Below the pieces are notes generated by a model, which did not search any database, had not been told where the DNA came from, and saw only the letters and a program-made list of their open reading frames with translations. Made by a program: the position numbers and the translations under genes. From Curtobacterium sp. VKM Ac-1376 (GTDB lineage: Bacteria > Actinomycetota > Actinomycetes > Actinomycetales > Microbacteriaceae), in the NCBI RefSeq assembly GCF_015351025.1, contig NZ_JADKRV010000006.1:1-64000 (forward strand): a stretch of 64,000 bases of DNA, written 5' to 3'. Shown here piece after piece: positions 19,469 to 26,612 of the stretch. Each line of letters opens with the position of its first letter. The first letter of the stretch is position 1.

Positions 19469-19729
19469 ATGCAGCTCGACCTTTGGACGTCCGCTTTCTG
19501 CGCGCCGTGCGCCGCCGCCCGTCGGGTGTCGGCCGAGGCGTCGACGCTCGTCCACGGGCTGACCGTGACGGAACGCGACGTGGCGGGTCACCCCGACGAC
19601 GCGGAGGACCTCGGCATCCGTTCGACTCCCACGATCATCGTGCGGCAGGACGACGGCACCGAGGTCTTCCGCTCACCCGGGGTCCCCACCCGGGACCAGC
19701 TCCTGCTCGCGGTCGCCAAGGCCCTCTGA
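19469..19729 (+). CDS. Thioredoxin/glutaredoxin-fold protein
   Basis: An 86-aa single-domain thioredoxin-fold protein. MQLDLWTSAFCAPCAAARRV carries the redox-active CAPC pair (Cys11/Cys14); DLGIRSTPTIIVRQDDG holds the cis-proline, as in glutaredoxin-like NrdH/MauE partners. It probably reduces or oxidises a partner disulfide in the cytosol. The ATG at 19469 is preferred over TTG 19457. Its last 57 bp overlap, antisense, the 3' end of the glycosyltransferase-like gene, an unusual convergent coding overlap. Confidence 0.84.
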   Translation: MQLDLWTSAFCAPCAAARRVSAEASTLVHGLTVTERDVAGHPDDAEDLGIRSTPTIIVRQDDGTEVFRSPGVPTRDQLLLAVAKAL

Positions 19730-21226
19730 GCGGCCGGCCGACGAGCGGTCGGCCGACGAGCGGTCGGCCGACGAGCTGTCGGCCGCTGCACGCCCCTGGG
19801 ACGCACGCTGCGACGTCGGGGCCGCCACGGCGACGGGCTCCGGCGGATCCACCAGCGCGCTGAGCCGCCGCCCGAGTCGTTTGGCGCCCCGGATCGGCGC
19901 GCCGATCACCAGGGCGAGCGCCCCGAGTGCGGTCCGGTCAGCACCGCCGAGAGCGTTCTTCCGCTCCCACGCGCGCCGCAGCACGCCGCCCCGGCTCCGG
20001 CGAGCGGGCGCGCGGTCCACGAGTGTGCCCCCGTCCCGCTGGTCCATCAGGGCTGCGAGCCGGTGCTGCCAGTCGTCGTCGGAGTCCGGGTGGAAGTAGT
20101 TGTCCCGCATCCAGCTCGGCCGCACGGTGCCGAACCGGCCCTCGACCAGGTCGACCGCGTCGCCCTCCAGGCCGCTCGTCACGAAGACCTCGTTGATGAG
20201 GTGCCGCCCGATGCCGAAGTCGGTCAGCGTGAGGGCGGGCACGCCGCGGGCAGCAGCCTCGAGCACGGCGGTCGAGCTGATCGTGACGAGGGCCACCGCA
20301 CGGTCGAGGTGCTCGGCCATCGGGCCGCTCTCCACCACGAGGTTCGACGGGGCGTCGGCGGGTACGAGGTCCGGGTACGGGTGCTCCTCGCGATGGGTCT
20401 GGTGCTCGCCTGCCGCGGCACGCGTCTTGATGACGACACGCCGCTCCGGGTGTGCCCGCGCCGTCTCGACGAGCCACCGCACGACGAGCGCCCGGTCGGC
20501 TCGCTCGAGCGGCACACTCGGCTGGGCCGCGAAGACGATGGAGTCGCGCACGCCGCCGGCGGCTGCAGCAGTCGCAGCAGTCGCGCCGGTCGCAGCGCTT
20601 GCGCCGGCACTCCGGGCGAACGGCAGCGTGGCGAGTGCGAAGTGCGGCTCGACCCCGCCCTCGCGCGCCGTCTCCTCGTAGGCCCGGACCTCTCGGTGAC
20701 TGTGCAGCACGAACAGATCGGCCCGGGCGCGGAAGAAGATGCCCTTCCACTTCGACGGGAACGAGATCCCGGGCAACCCGGAGACCAGGACCGGCCGGTC
20801 GGGGATCCGACGGTGCACCTCGTCGATCACGAGTTCGGCGACCGGCCCGATCAGGGACACCAGGACGGCGTCCGGCGGGTCCTGCCGGAGTTCCTCGACG
20901 ACGGTGTCGACGTCCTTCGGCGTCGGCGGCTGACGGTGCAGGTGCGCCAGACGCTCGTCGAGTCCGCGGAACGCCGCGCGCAGCTGCTTCGGACTCGCCG
21001 ACCGCGGTGTGGCGACGGTCCGCAGCTCGAGGTCCCAGGCCGCCGGCGCGGTTGCCAGCAGGTGCGCGCCCCACTTCGCGAACGAGTCGGTGTCGACCAG
21101 CCCGACCACCCGTCGGACGCCTGGTGACGCATCGGACGGGAGGCGCGCCTCCCGTCCGCCCGTCGGCGCACCGCCGGTGCCGGTCGCGCCCACAGGCCTG
21201 CTGACGCCGCCGGTCGCGTCGGTCAC
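19673..21226 (-). CDS. DUF6716-like putative glycosyltransferase
   Basis: A 517-aa protein resembling the actinobacterial DUF6716 glycosyltransferase-like family found beside nonulosonate genes. The core runs from VVGLVDTDSFAKWGAHLL (about residue 40) to KNALGG (about 425). A GT-B-like C-terminal half includes ALVTISSTAVLEAAARGVPALTLTDFG, which resembles the donor-binding region of capsule and polysialyl-transferases. It is the last gene of neuA-neuB-this gene, so transfer of a CMP-nonulosonate is a fair inference. The N-terminal ~38 residues contain a palindromic repeat (GREARLPS), and the C-terminus carries a 15-bp tandem repeat read as SSADR; both ends may be dispensable. Start by GTGA overlap with neuB. 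Confidence 0.75.
   Translation of the reverse strand: MTDATGGVSRPVGATGTGGAPTGGREARLPSDASPGVRRVVGLVDTDSFAKWGAHLLATAPAAWDLELRTVATPRSASPKQLRAAFRGLDERLAHLHRQPPTPKDVDTVVEELRQDPPDAVLVSLIGPVAELVIDEVHRRIPDRPVLVSGLPGISFPSKWKGIFFRARADLFVLHSHREVRAYEETAREGGVEPHFALATLPFARSAGASAATGATAATAAAAGGVRDSIVFAAQPSVPLERADRALVVRWLVETARAHPERRVVIKTRAAAGEHQTHREEHPYPDLVPADAPSNLVVESGPMAEHLDRAVALVTISSTAVLEAAARGVPALTLTDFGIGRHLINEVFVTSGLEGDAVDLVEGRFGTVRPSWMRDNYFHPDSDDDWQHRLAALMDQRDGGTLVDRAPARRSRGGVLRRAWERKNALGGADRTALGALALVIGAPIRGAKRLGRRLSALVDPPEPVAVAAPTSQRASQGRAAADSSSADRSSADRSSAGRSEGLGDREQELVPGGDPG
19736..19785. repeat. 15-bp tandem repeat, three copies
   Basis: Three head-to-tail copies of GGCCGACGAGCGGTC (the last with one change) within the C-terminal coding region of the glycosyltransferase-like gene, read as SSADR/SSAGR on the minus strand. 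Confidence 0.9.
21134..21157. repeat. 24-bp perfect palindrome inside a CDS
   Basis: Two 12-bp arms, GGACGGGAGGCG and its exact complement, with no loop, near the 5' end of the glycosyltransferase-like gene. The arm is the same as that of the terminator hairpins at 7013 and 32277. Confidence 0.85.
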
Positions 21227-22095
21227 GCGCCGACGCGACGCAGCTTCGCGAGCGGTGCCTGCTCGCCGGGGAAGATCCTCTTCACCCCGTCACCGAGGGC
21301 GGTCTCGATGATGCGGACGTCGCGCGCGAGCGTTTTCAGGCCGTGCGGCTCGAGCGACGCCGCGTGGTCCGAGCCCCACATCGTGCGGTCGAGGGTGATG
21401 TGTCGCTCGACGGCGGTGGCGCCGAGCGCGACGGCTGCGATGGAGATCTGCAGGCCGGGCTCGTGGCCGGAGTAGCCGACGGGCACGCCCGAGTAACGGT
21501 GGGCGAGGGTGTCGATCATGCGGAGGTTCGCTTCCTCGGCCGGCAGCGGGTACGTCGACGTCGCGTGCATGAGGACGAGTCGATCGGTGCCGAGGGCCTC
21601 CACGGCGGCGTCGATCTGCTCGAGCGTCGACATGCCGGTGGACAGGATGACGGGCTTGCCGGTGGTGGCGACGGCGGCGAGCATGCCGAGGTCGGTCACC
21701 GACGCCGAGGCGATCTTGTAGGCGACGACGTTGAGGTCCTCGAGGAAGTCCACCGACGGCTCGTCCCACGGGGACGCGAACCAGTCGAGGCCGCGCAGCG
21801 TCGCGTGGTCCCCGATCTCGATGTACTGGTCGCGGTCGAACTCGACGCGGTAGCGGTACTCGAGGTAGGTCATGTCGCCCCACGGGGTGCTCCGGGGGGT
21901 GTTCTTCATGTGCTCCGGCGTGGAGATCTCCGGCGTGCGCTTCTGGAACTTCACGGCCTGCAGGCCCGCGTCGGCGGCGACGTCGATGAGCTGCTTCGCG
22001 ATGTCGACGTCACCGTTGTGGTTGAGGCCGATCTCGCCGATGAGGTAGGCGGGGTGCCCCGCGCCGATCGTGGACGTGCCGATGGTGACGGTCAT
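21223..22095 (-). CDS. neuB: N-acetylneuraminate/nonulosonate synthase NeuB-like
   Basis: A 290-aa PEP-dependent aldol-condensing enzyme that joins phosphoenolpyruvate to a 6-carbon N-acetylated hexosamine to give a nonulosonic acid (sialic, legionaminic or pseudaminic type). Visible family motifs: YLIGEIGLNHNGDVDIAKQLI, AVKFQKRTPE, LDWFASPWDEPSVDFL, YKIASASVTDL, KPVILSTGMSTLEQI, GYSGHEPGLQI and ERHITLDRTMWGSDH. At 290 aa it lacks the C-terminal antifreeze-like (SAF) domain present in many NeuB proteins of ~345 aa. Its start overlaps the neuA stop (ATGA). The exact sugar cannot be told from sequence. Confidence 0.9.
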   Translation of the reverse strand: MTVTIGTSTIGAGHPAYLIGEIGLNHNGDVDIAKQLIDVAADAGLQAVKFQKRTPEISTPEHMKNTPRSTPWGDMTYLEYRYRVEFDRDQYIEIGDHATLRGLDWFASPWDEPSVDFLEDLNVVAYKIASASVTDLGMLAAVATTGKPVILSTGMSTLEQIDAAVEALGTDRLVLMHATSTYPLPAEEANLRMIDTLAHRYSGVPVGYSGHEPGLQISIAAVALGATAVERHITLDRTMWGSDHAASLEPHGLKTLARDVRIIETALGDGVKRIFPGEQAPLAKLRRVGA

Positions 22096-22922
22096 GGTGC
22101 TCCGTTCGGTGCGGGGGTCGCCCGCGTCGGGGATGGTGCTGGGATCGGGGTCTGGTGGTGGTGTGGAGCGCGGTTCCGGTCCGTGTCGCCGGCCGCGTTC
22201 CGGTCCGCGTGTCGGTCCGGGGCGAGCGCCTCGGCGAGGGCTTCGGCCTGGGCTTCGGCGAGGGCGAGGTCGGCGGCGTCGTCGATGTCGATCGCGGCCG
22301 CGGGGTCGACGACGGCCAGCTCGACGCGACCGTGGAACCGGTGGCGGTTCTCGAGGAAGCCCGCCGTGCGCATCACGTAGAACGCGCCGGTCTCGCGGTA
22401 CTCGGGCTCGCGGTCCTGACGGCGTGGACGAGTGGCGGCGTCGTGGTTCACCGCGACCGCGGTGCCGTCCGCGGCGAGGCGCCACAGGAACGCGTGCGAC
22501 GGAGCGGCCGCGAAGACGGCGTCGGCGTGGCCGTTAACGACCCGGGCGACCGCGGCGTCGAGGTCGGCGGGCTCGATGAAGGGTGACGTGGCCTGCAGGA
22601 AGACGAGGACCTCGGGCAGGGGAGCCACGCTCGCGTCGAGTTCGTCGAGCACGTGCAGCAGCGCCGATTCGGACGATGCCTCGTCGCCGGCCAGATCGCC
22701 GGGGCGACGGACGACTCGGGCTCCGGCTGCGCGGGCCTCGGCGGCGATGGCGTCCCCGTCGGTCGACACGACCACGTCGTCGATGCGCGATGCACCCAGT
22801 GCCGACTCCACCGCACGACGCACCAGGGAACGACCGGCGACGGTGCGCAGGTTCTTGCCCGGGATTCCCTTCGAGCCGGCCCGAGCGGGCACGACGGCGA
22901 GGACGGTACCGGTGGAGCGCAT
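22092..22922 (-). CDS. neuA: Acylneuraminate cytidylyltransferase NeuA-like
   Basis: A 276-aa CMP-nonulosonate synthetase; transfers CMP from CTP to the sugar made by NeuB. It has the nucleotide-binding signature VVPARAGSKGIPGKNLRTVAG, STDGDAIAAEA, FLQATSPFIEPADLDAAV and DIDDAADLALAE near the end of the fold. The last ~45 residues (HADRNAAGDTDRNRAPHHHQ...) are His/Pro-rich, beyond the family core, and look disordered. First gene of the operon; TAACGT at 22930-22935 is 7 nt before the ATG, suggesting leaderless translation. No NeuC-type epimerase is in the window, so the precursor must be made elsewhere. Confidence 0.9.
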   Translation of the reverse strand: MRSTGTVLAVVPARAGSKGIPGKNLRTVAGRSLVRRAVESALGASRIDDVVVSTDGDAIAAEARAAGARVVRRPGDLAGDEASSESALLHVLDELDASVAPLPEVLVFLQATSPFIEPADLDAAVARVVNGHADAVFAAAPSHAFLWRLAADGTAVAVNHDAATRPRRQDREPEYRETGAFYVMRTAGFLENRHRFHGRVELAVVDPAAAIDIDDAADLALAEAQAEALAEALAPDRHADRNAAGDTDRNRAPHHHQTPIPAPSPTRATPAPNGAP

Positions 22923-23042
22923 GCTTCGGACGTTACGAAGCCCGGATGTCGCCGAGACGAACGGGGAGCAGACACGGGCGGAACCGTTCCGGAACCGCGC
23001 CGAGCCCGTGCGGCCGTGCCACCGCTAGAATCGACGTCGCTC

Positions 23043-23115
23043 GCCTCCGTAGCTCAGTGGATAGAGCAGGTGGTTTCTACCCACCGTGCCGCGGGTTCGA
23101 TTCCTGCCGGGGGCG
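23043..23115 (+). tRNA. tRNA-Arg (TCT)
   Basis: Acceptor GCCTCCG pairs with CGGGGGC; the anticodon arm is GGTGG-TTTCTAC-CCACC, giving anticodon TCT; the T-arm is GCGGGTTCGATTCCTGC. The discriminator G is followed by CCG, so unlike the other tRNAs here the CCA end is not encoded. TAGAAT at 23026-23031 is a likely -10. Confidence 0.95.
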
Positions 23116-23126
23116 CCGAACACGAG

Positions 23127-23163
23127 AACGGGCCGCCATCCGATCGGATGACGGCCCGTTTTC
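23127..23163 (+). terminator. Terminator of tRNA-Arg
   Basis: AACGGGCCG and CGGCCCGTT arms enclose an inner CATCCGATCGGATG palindrome; the hairpin is followed by TTT. It lies 12 bp after the tRNA. Confidence 0.85.
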
Positions 23164-23193
23164 GGACGTGTTGCTCGTCGCGCTGGCGCGGGG

Positions 23194-24453
23194 CTACTCG
23201 TCGTCGTCCGCGGCGCGGCGTCGGAGTTCGGCGGCGCTGATCGGCTGTGTGTAGGGCGCCTCGGAGGTTTCGCTCGCGTCCGTCGGCTCGGCCGGCGCCT
23301 GGTTCAGCCGCGTCGGGATGGACGTGGTGTTCGTCGTGCCGGGCGTCTCGACCTTGGGCGCCGACGCCGCTGAGACGCTGTTGGCGGGTGCACGGTTCAC
23401 GTGTGCGTCCGCCGAGGTCGGCGTCGCGACAGCCGACGAACCGGATCGTTCCACGGTGGCCCCGGGGCGGTCGGTGCGCGGCGCCCGGTCGGTCTCGTCG
23501 AGTGCGCGGGTGGCTCCGGTCTCGCCGAAGGAGCGGGTGGCGGAGTCGTCGTCCACGACGCCGGTGTCGTCCGTGCGGCGGCTCGGGGTGGAGCGCGAAG
23601 GCGACGTCGGCGTGCCGAGCGCCGGACGCACGGGCGGCGCGGCGGTGTCGTCGTCGCCGTAGACGCGCGTGGTGTTCGCGCCGAAGGACCGCGTGGCGTT
23701 CGGGTCGGAAGTGCCTCGGTCGACAGAGAACGCCGGGGCCGCTGCAACTGCTGCGCCAGCCGGGGTGGACGACGGGGCTGCCGGAGCGGCGGAGGCCGTC
23801 GGAGTCGGCACCTGTCGCTGCGCCGGACGGAGGCTCGTCGTCGTCGGGGTGGGGCGCTCGCCCGGAGAGGCCGACGTCGAGGCCTGGGCGCGAGGAGCTT
23901 CGGCCTGGTCGGCGTTCCAGTCCTGCTGGCGCTTGATCAGCTCGGCATCGGGGTCAGGCGACTCGAACTTCCAGCGCTCGAGGTCCGCCTTGAAGAGCTT
24001 GCGTGCACGGTTCGGACGGGCCTGCCACTCGAGCAGACGGTCTCGGAACTCGGCGAGGGACTGCTCCGCCTGGAAGCTGAAGGTCGACGAGTTCTTCTTG
24101 ATGTCGGCGATCTCGTGCTGGGCCCAGCTCGCGGCGAGCGGTGCACCCGGTACGGGCAGCAGGCGCAGGCGGATGTCGGCGTCTTCGGCCAGGTGGTCCG
24201 CGTACGAGCGTTCGTCGTGCCCGAGTGAACCCCAGGCGGCAGCCTTGCGCGCCGCTGAGACGATCGCGGCGACCGCCGCGTTCTTCGATTCACGCTCCTG
24301 GAGCGCCACGACCCGCTTCGTCGCGCTGCGCCCGATGAGCGCCGCGATGACACCCGCCACGATGATGGCGACGAAGGGGATCACAGCGCCCGAGAGCACC
24401 CGCCATCCTGTGTCGGACGAAGTCCAGTCGGTCAGGTCGTTCCACCAGTCCAT
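23194..24453 (-). CDS. Membrane-anchored protein with long disordered C-terminus
   Basis: A 419-aa protein of unknown function. One N-terminal transmembrane helix (about 20-42, SGAVIPFVAIIVAGVIAALI) is followed by a helical, charged domain (about 43-185, e.g. AAVAAIVSAARKAAAWGSLG and AEQSLAEFRDRLLEWQ). The remainder is a low-complexity Thr/Ser/Pro/Asp tail of ~230 residues with repeated T-R-[SV]-[FY]-G motifs (ATRSFG twice, TTRVYG once) next to acidic runs, which resemble phosphothreonine sites. TAAGGT at 24460-24465 is 6 nt before the ATG. No close named family recognised. Confidence 0.75.
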   Translation of the reverse strand: MDWWNDLTDWTSSDTGWRVLSGAVIPFVAIIVAGVIAALIGRSATKRVVALQERESKNAAVAAIVSAARKAAAWGSLGHDERSYADHLAEDADIRLRLLPVPGAPLAASWAQHEIADIKKNSSTFSFQAEQSLAEFRDRLLEWQARPNRARKLFKADLERWKFESPDPDAELIKRQQDWNADQAEAPRAQASTSASPGERPTPTTTSLRPAQRQVPTPTASAAPAAPSSTPAGAAVAAAPAFSVDRGTSDPNATRSFGANTTRVYGDDDTAAPPVRPALGTPTSPSRSTPSRRTDDTGVVDDDSATRSFGETGATRALDETDRAPRTDRPGATVERSGSSAVATPTSADAHVNRAPANSVSAASAPKVETPGTTNTTSIPTRLNQAPAEPTDASETSEAPYTQPISAAELRRRAADDDE

Positions 24454-24493
24454 GCGCGCACCTTACCCACGGAATGGGCAGGAGTCGGGGAGG

Positions 24494-24521
24494 CCGGTCG
24501 GTGTTCCGCGCATCCGACCGG
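24494..24521 (-). terminator. Weak hairpin terminator
   Basis: CCGGTCGG and CCGACCGG arms with a 12-nt loop, just past the stop of the 88-aa gene on the minus strand. Confidence 0.5.
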
Positions 24522-24542
24522 AGATGATTCCAATCTGGAACA

Positions 24543-24809
24543 TCATGACCACCGGAGGGTGTCCACGGCGTCGTCGGCGGACCAGACCTCGGGCAGTTCG
24601 ACGAAGCGCCGCTCGGTCGCGATGTACCGGCGGGCCCGGAACGCGGTGTCACCGGCGACGTCGATCCGGTCGACGTACCCGACGATCTCGCCGTTGGCAC
24701 GGGTCACCCGGCTGAGGTCGTCGCGGACGTCGAGGATGCGGTACTCGCCCCGGGCGCGGGCCAGCGGGAGGGTGCGGATCCGCAGTGCGGGTTCGGAAGT
24801 GGTCTGCAT
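24543..24809 (-). CDS. Hypothetical protein, 88 aa
   Basis: An 88-aa basic protein (MQTTSEPALRIRTLPLARA...) with a compact beta-rich core, GEYRILDVRDDLSRVTRANGEIVGYVDRI, and a C-terminal EVWSADDAVDTLRW. The layout (strand, AxGxIVGYV, then FRARRYI) is common in short actinobacterial proteins without known function. The start is set by an AGGAGG site 6-7 nt upstream of the ATG, one of the better ribosome sites in this region. It stands alone, divergent from msrA. Confidence 0.72.
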   Translation of the reverse strand: MQTTSEPALRIRTLPLARARGEYRILDVRDDLSRVTRANGEIVGYVDRIDVAGDTAFRARRYIATERRFVELPEVWSADDAVDTLRWS

Positions 24810-24959
24810 CGCTGGCCTCCTGGTCGGTGTGGTGACGACGCTACGGGCGGCCACCGACACGCCGAGGGACCTGTGCAGCGCTGGGGATCAGTGCTCCGAC
24901 GGATCCGGTTGTGGAGGAGTGGACGGGCCACGCCGGTCGCCGGAAGGTAGGTTGTGGCC

Positions 24960-25487
24960 ATGACGACGTTCGTGCTCGCAGGTGGATGTTTCTGGTGTCT
25001 CGACGCCGTGTACCGCACGCTGCAGGGCGTGCAGGACGTGGTGTCCGGGTACATCGGCGGCCGGGTCGCCGACCCGTCGTACGAGCTGGTGTGCACCGGC
25101 ACGACCGGTCACGCCGAGGCGGTCGCCGTGACCTTCGACGAGGCGGTGATCCCGGCAGACGTCATCCTCGACGTGTTCTTCACGCTGCACGACCCCCGGC
25201 AGCTGAACCGGCAGGGCGCCGATGTCGGCACGCAGTACCGGTCGGCGATGTTCCCCGCGGACGACGCGCAGCGTGAGCTCTTCGCGCGGGCCGTCGAGCG
25301 TGCGTCCGAGATCTGGGACGGCGGGATCGTGACCACGATCGAGCCGCTCTCGACGTTCTTCCCGGCGGAGGAGTACCACCAGGACTTCTTCGCGAAGAAC
25401 CCCGGTCAGGGTTACTGCCTCGCAGTGGCACTGCCCAAGGTGAACAAGGTCCGCAAGGCCTACAGTCAGTACATCCTGGCGTCCTGA
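24960..25487 (+). CDS. msrA: Peptide-methionine (S)-S-oxide reductase MsrA
   Basis: A 175-aa cytosolic enzyme that reduces the S-epimer of methionine sulfoxide in proteins. It has the catalytic GGCFWC motif (Cys10 nucleophile, Cys13), the substrate-pocket pattern GYIGG, GHAEAV, FFTLHDPRQLNRQGADVGTQYR, and a Tyr/Glu-rich PAEEYHQDFF. A further Cys near residue 160 (GYCLAV) could be a recycling cysteine. TAGGTT at 24948-24953 is 6 nt before the ATG; an in-frame GTG at 24954 would add two residues. Presumably recycled by a thioredoxin system. Confidence 0.96.
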   Translation: MTTFVLAGGCFWCLDAVYRTLQGVQDVVSGYIGGRVADPSYELVCTGTTGHAEAVAVTFDEAVIPADVILDVFFTLHDPRQLNRQGADVGTQYRSAMFPADDAQRELFARAVERASEIWDGGIVTTIEPLSTFFPAEEYHQDFFAKNPGQGYCLAVALPKVNKVRKAYSQYILAS

Positions 25488-25524
25488 TCCCGGGGCGTCG
25501 GGGCCACAAGGAGGTGGTCGCACG

Positions 25525-25728
25525 ATGACGAACAACACGGGGACCTGGGTCGCGATCGGTCCGGCCGGAGCGGTGGGCAGCATCCACCGCGCGGCGGACG
25601 GTTTCCAGGTCGAGCTCTACGGACGAGGACGGGCGGGCGGGCTCTACCCGTCACTCGAGTCGGCGAAGGGCGCGGTCCACGCCGCGCTCGGTCCGCTGGC
25701 GGCCCGGCCCGAGTTCCGAGCGCACTGA
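25525..25728 (+). CDS. Hypothetical protein, 67 aa
   Basis: A 67-aa protein (MTNNTGTWVAIGPAGAVGSI...) with two short antiparallel-strand segments (GTWVAIGPAGAVGSIHRA and DGFQVELYGRG) and a final helix (LESAKGAVHAALGPL). No domain name can be given; the shape resembles tiny one-domain proteins found across Microbacteriaceae. AGGAGG at 25509-25514 supports the ATG, though the 10-nt spacing is a little long. It follows msrA by 37 bp and may be co-transcribed; a strong hairpin follows it. Confidence 0.7.
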   Translation: MTNNTGTWVAIGPAGAVGSIHRAADGFQVELYGRGRAGGLYPSLESAKGAVHAALGPLAARPEFRAH

Positions 25729-25804
25729 CGCCCGGACGGTCGGACAGGAGGCCCGGGGGACTCGTCCTCCACAGGTCGCCTGTTCGGGTCCACACGTCAC
25801 AGAT

Positions 25805-25838
25805 GGAACCCGGGGCCGCTCCGGCAGCCCCGGGTTCC
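25805..25838 (+). terminator. Hairpin terminator
   Basis: GGAACCCGGGGC and GCCCCGGGTTCC arms (12 bp) with a 10-nt loop, between the 67-aa gene and ssb. Confidence 0.8.
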
Positions 25839-25852
25839 GTGACGATCGACGT

Positions 25853-26539
25853 ATGAACGACATCATCACCGTCTGCGGAATCGTCGCCACCGAGCCGCGC
25901 CACCTCGTCACCGAGACCGGCATCGCCATCACGAGCCTGCGGCTCGCGTCACCCTCGCGCCGATGGGACCGGGCCACTGCTGCCTGGGTCAACGGCGCGA
26001 CCAACTGGTACACCGTCACCGCCTTCCGCTCGCTCGCGTCGAACGTGTTCAAGTCCCTGAAGAAGGGTGACCGCATCGTCGTGGCCGGCCGAGTCCGCAT
26101 CCGCACCTGGGAGCGCGACGGCCGCGGGGGCACCTCCGTCGAGATCGACGCCGACGGCATCGGGCACGACCTCGCCTGGGGCATCAGCAACTGGGTCCGC
26201 GTGCCGCGCCAGGTGGGCGACGCAGCCTCGGGCCAGAGCGGGATGCGCGGCGTCGACCCCCGCACGGGCGAGGTCCGAGAGCCCGCACCGGACACGAAGA
26301 CCGGTCACCCGCACGAGCACGGCGCACCGGACCCCGCCGGACTGTCCGAGCACGCGTCGACCGAGCACGGTCCGGACGGAGCCGACGACGGCCTGCACGG
26401 CGCGCCAGCGCTCGGCGACGGTCCGGAGCCCGCCGGGTCGTCCGAGCGCGTGCTCGACGACGACGCTGCACCCTGGGAGTCGGTGCCGCCGCCCGACGAC
26501 CAGCACCACCACGACGCGCACGACGCCGAAGCGGCCTGA
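25853..26539 (+). CDS. Single-stranded DNA-binding protein paralogue
   Basis: A 228-aa SSB-family protein. The OB-fold spans about residues 1-110 (DIITVCGIVATEPRHLVTE, WYTVTAFRSLASNVFKSLKKGDRIVVAGR), with a long acidic, His-rich disordered tail. The canonical C-terminal acidic tip ending in P-F, which recruits partner proteins, is missing: the tail ends with HHHDAHDAEAA, with only an internal DDDAAPWESV. This marks it as a secondary SsbB-like paralogue, possibly used in competence or stress, rather than the replicative SSB. No ribosome site is obvious. Confidence 0.85.
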   Translation: MNDIITVCGIVATEPRHLVTETGIAITSLRLASPSRRWDRATAAWVNGATNWYTVTAFRSLASNVFKSLKKGDRIVVAGRVRIRTWERDGRGGTSVEIDADGIGHDLAWGISNWVRVPRQVGDAASGQSGMRGVDPRTGEVREPAPDTKTGHPHEHGAPDPAGLSEHASTEHGPDGADDGLHGAPALGDGPEPAGSSERVLDDDAAPWESVPPPDDQHHHDAHDAEAA

Positions 26540-26580
26540 CCTGAGGCGCTGACTGGGTCAGTGGGTCGGGTCAGGCCGCC
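26531..26580. terminator. Hairpin overlapping the ssb stop
   Basis: GCGGCCTGACC (26531-26541) pairs with GGGTCAGGCCGC (26568-26579). It starts inside the last codons of ssb and lies between convergent genes, so it may serve both. Confidence 0.6.
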
Positions 26581-26612
26581 GGAGCTCCGCGCGGTTCAGC
26601 GGGCGGCGTCGG

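Noticed and set aside
21223..22922. Spore-coat polysaccharide (SpsE/SpsF) genes
   Set aside because: NeuB/NeuA-like motifs are shared with Sps proteins, but there is no other sporulation context; the nonulosonate reading is preferred.
24523..24547. Imperfect palindrome ATGATTCCA/TGGAACATCAT as an operator
   Set aside because: Arms have an indel, and it lies downstream of both flanking reading directions, so a regulatory role is not supported.
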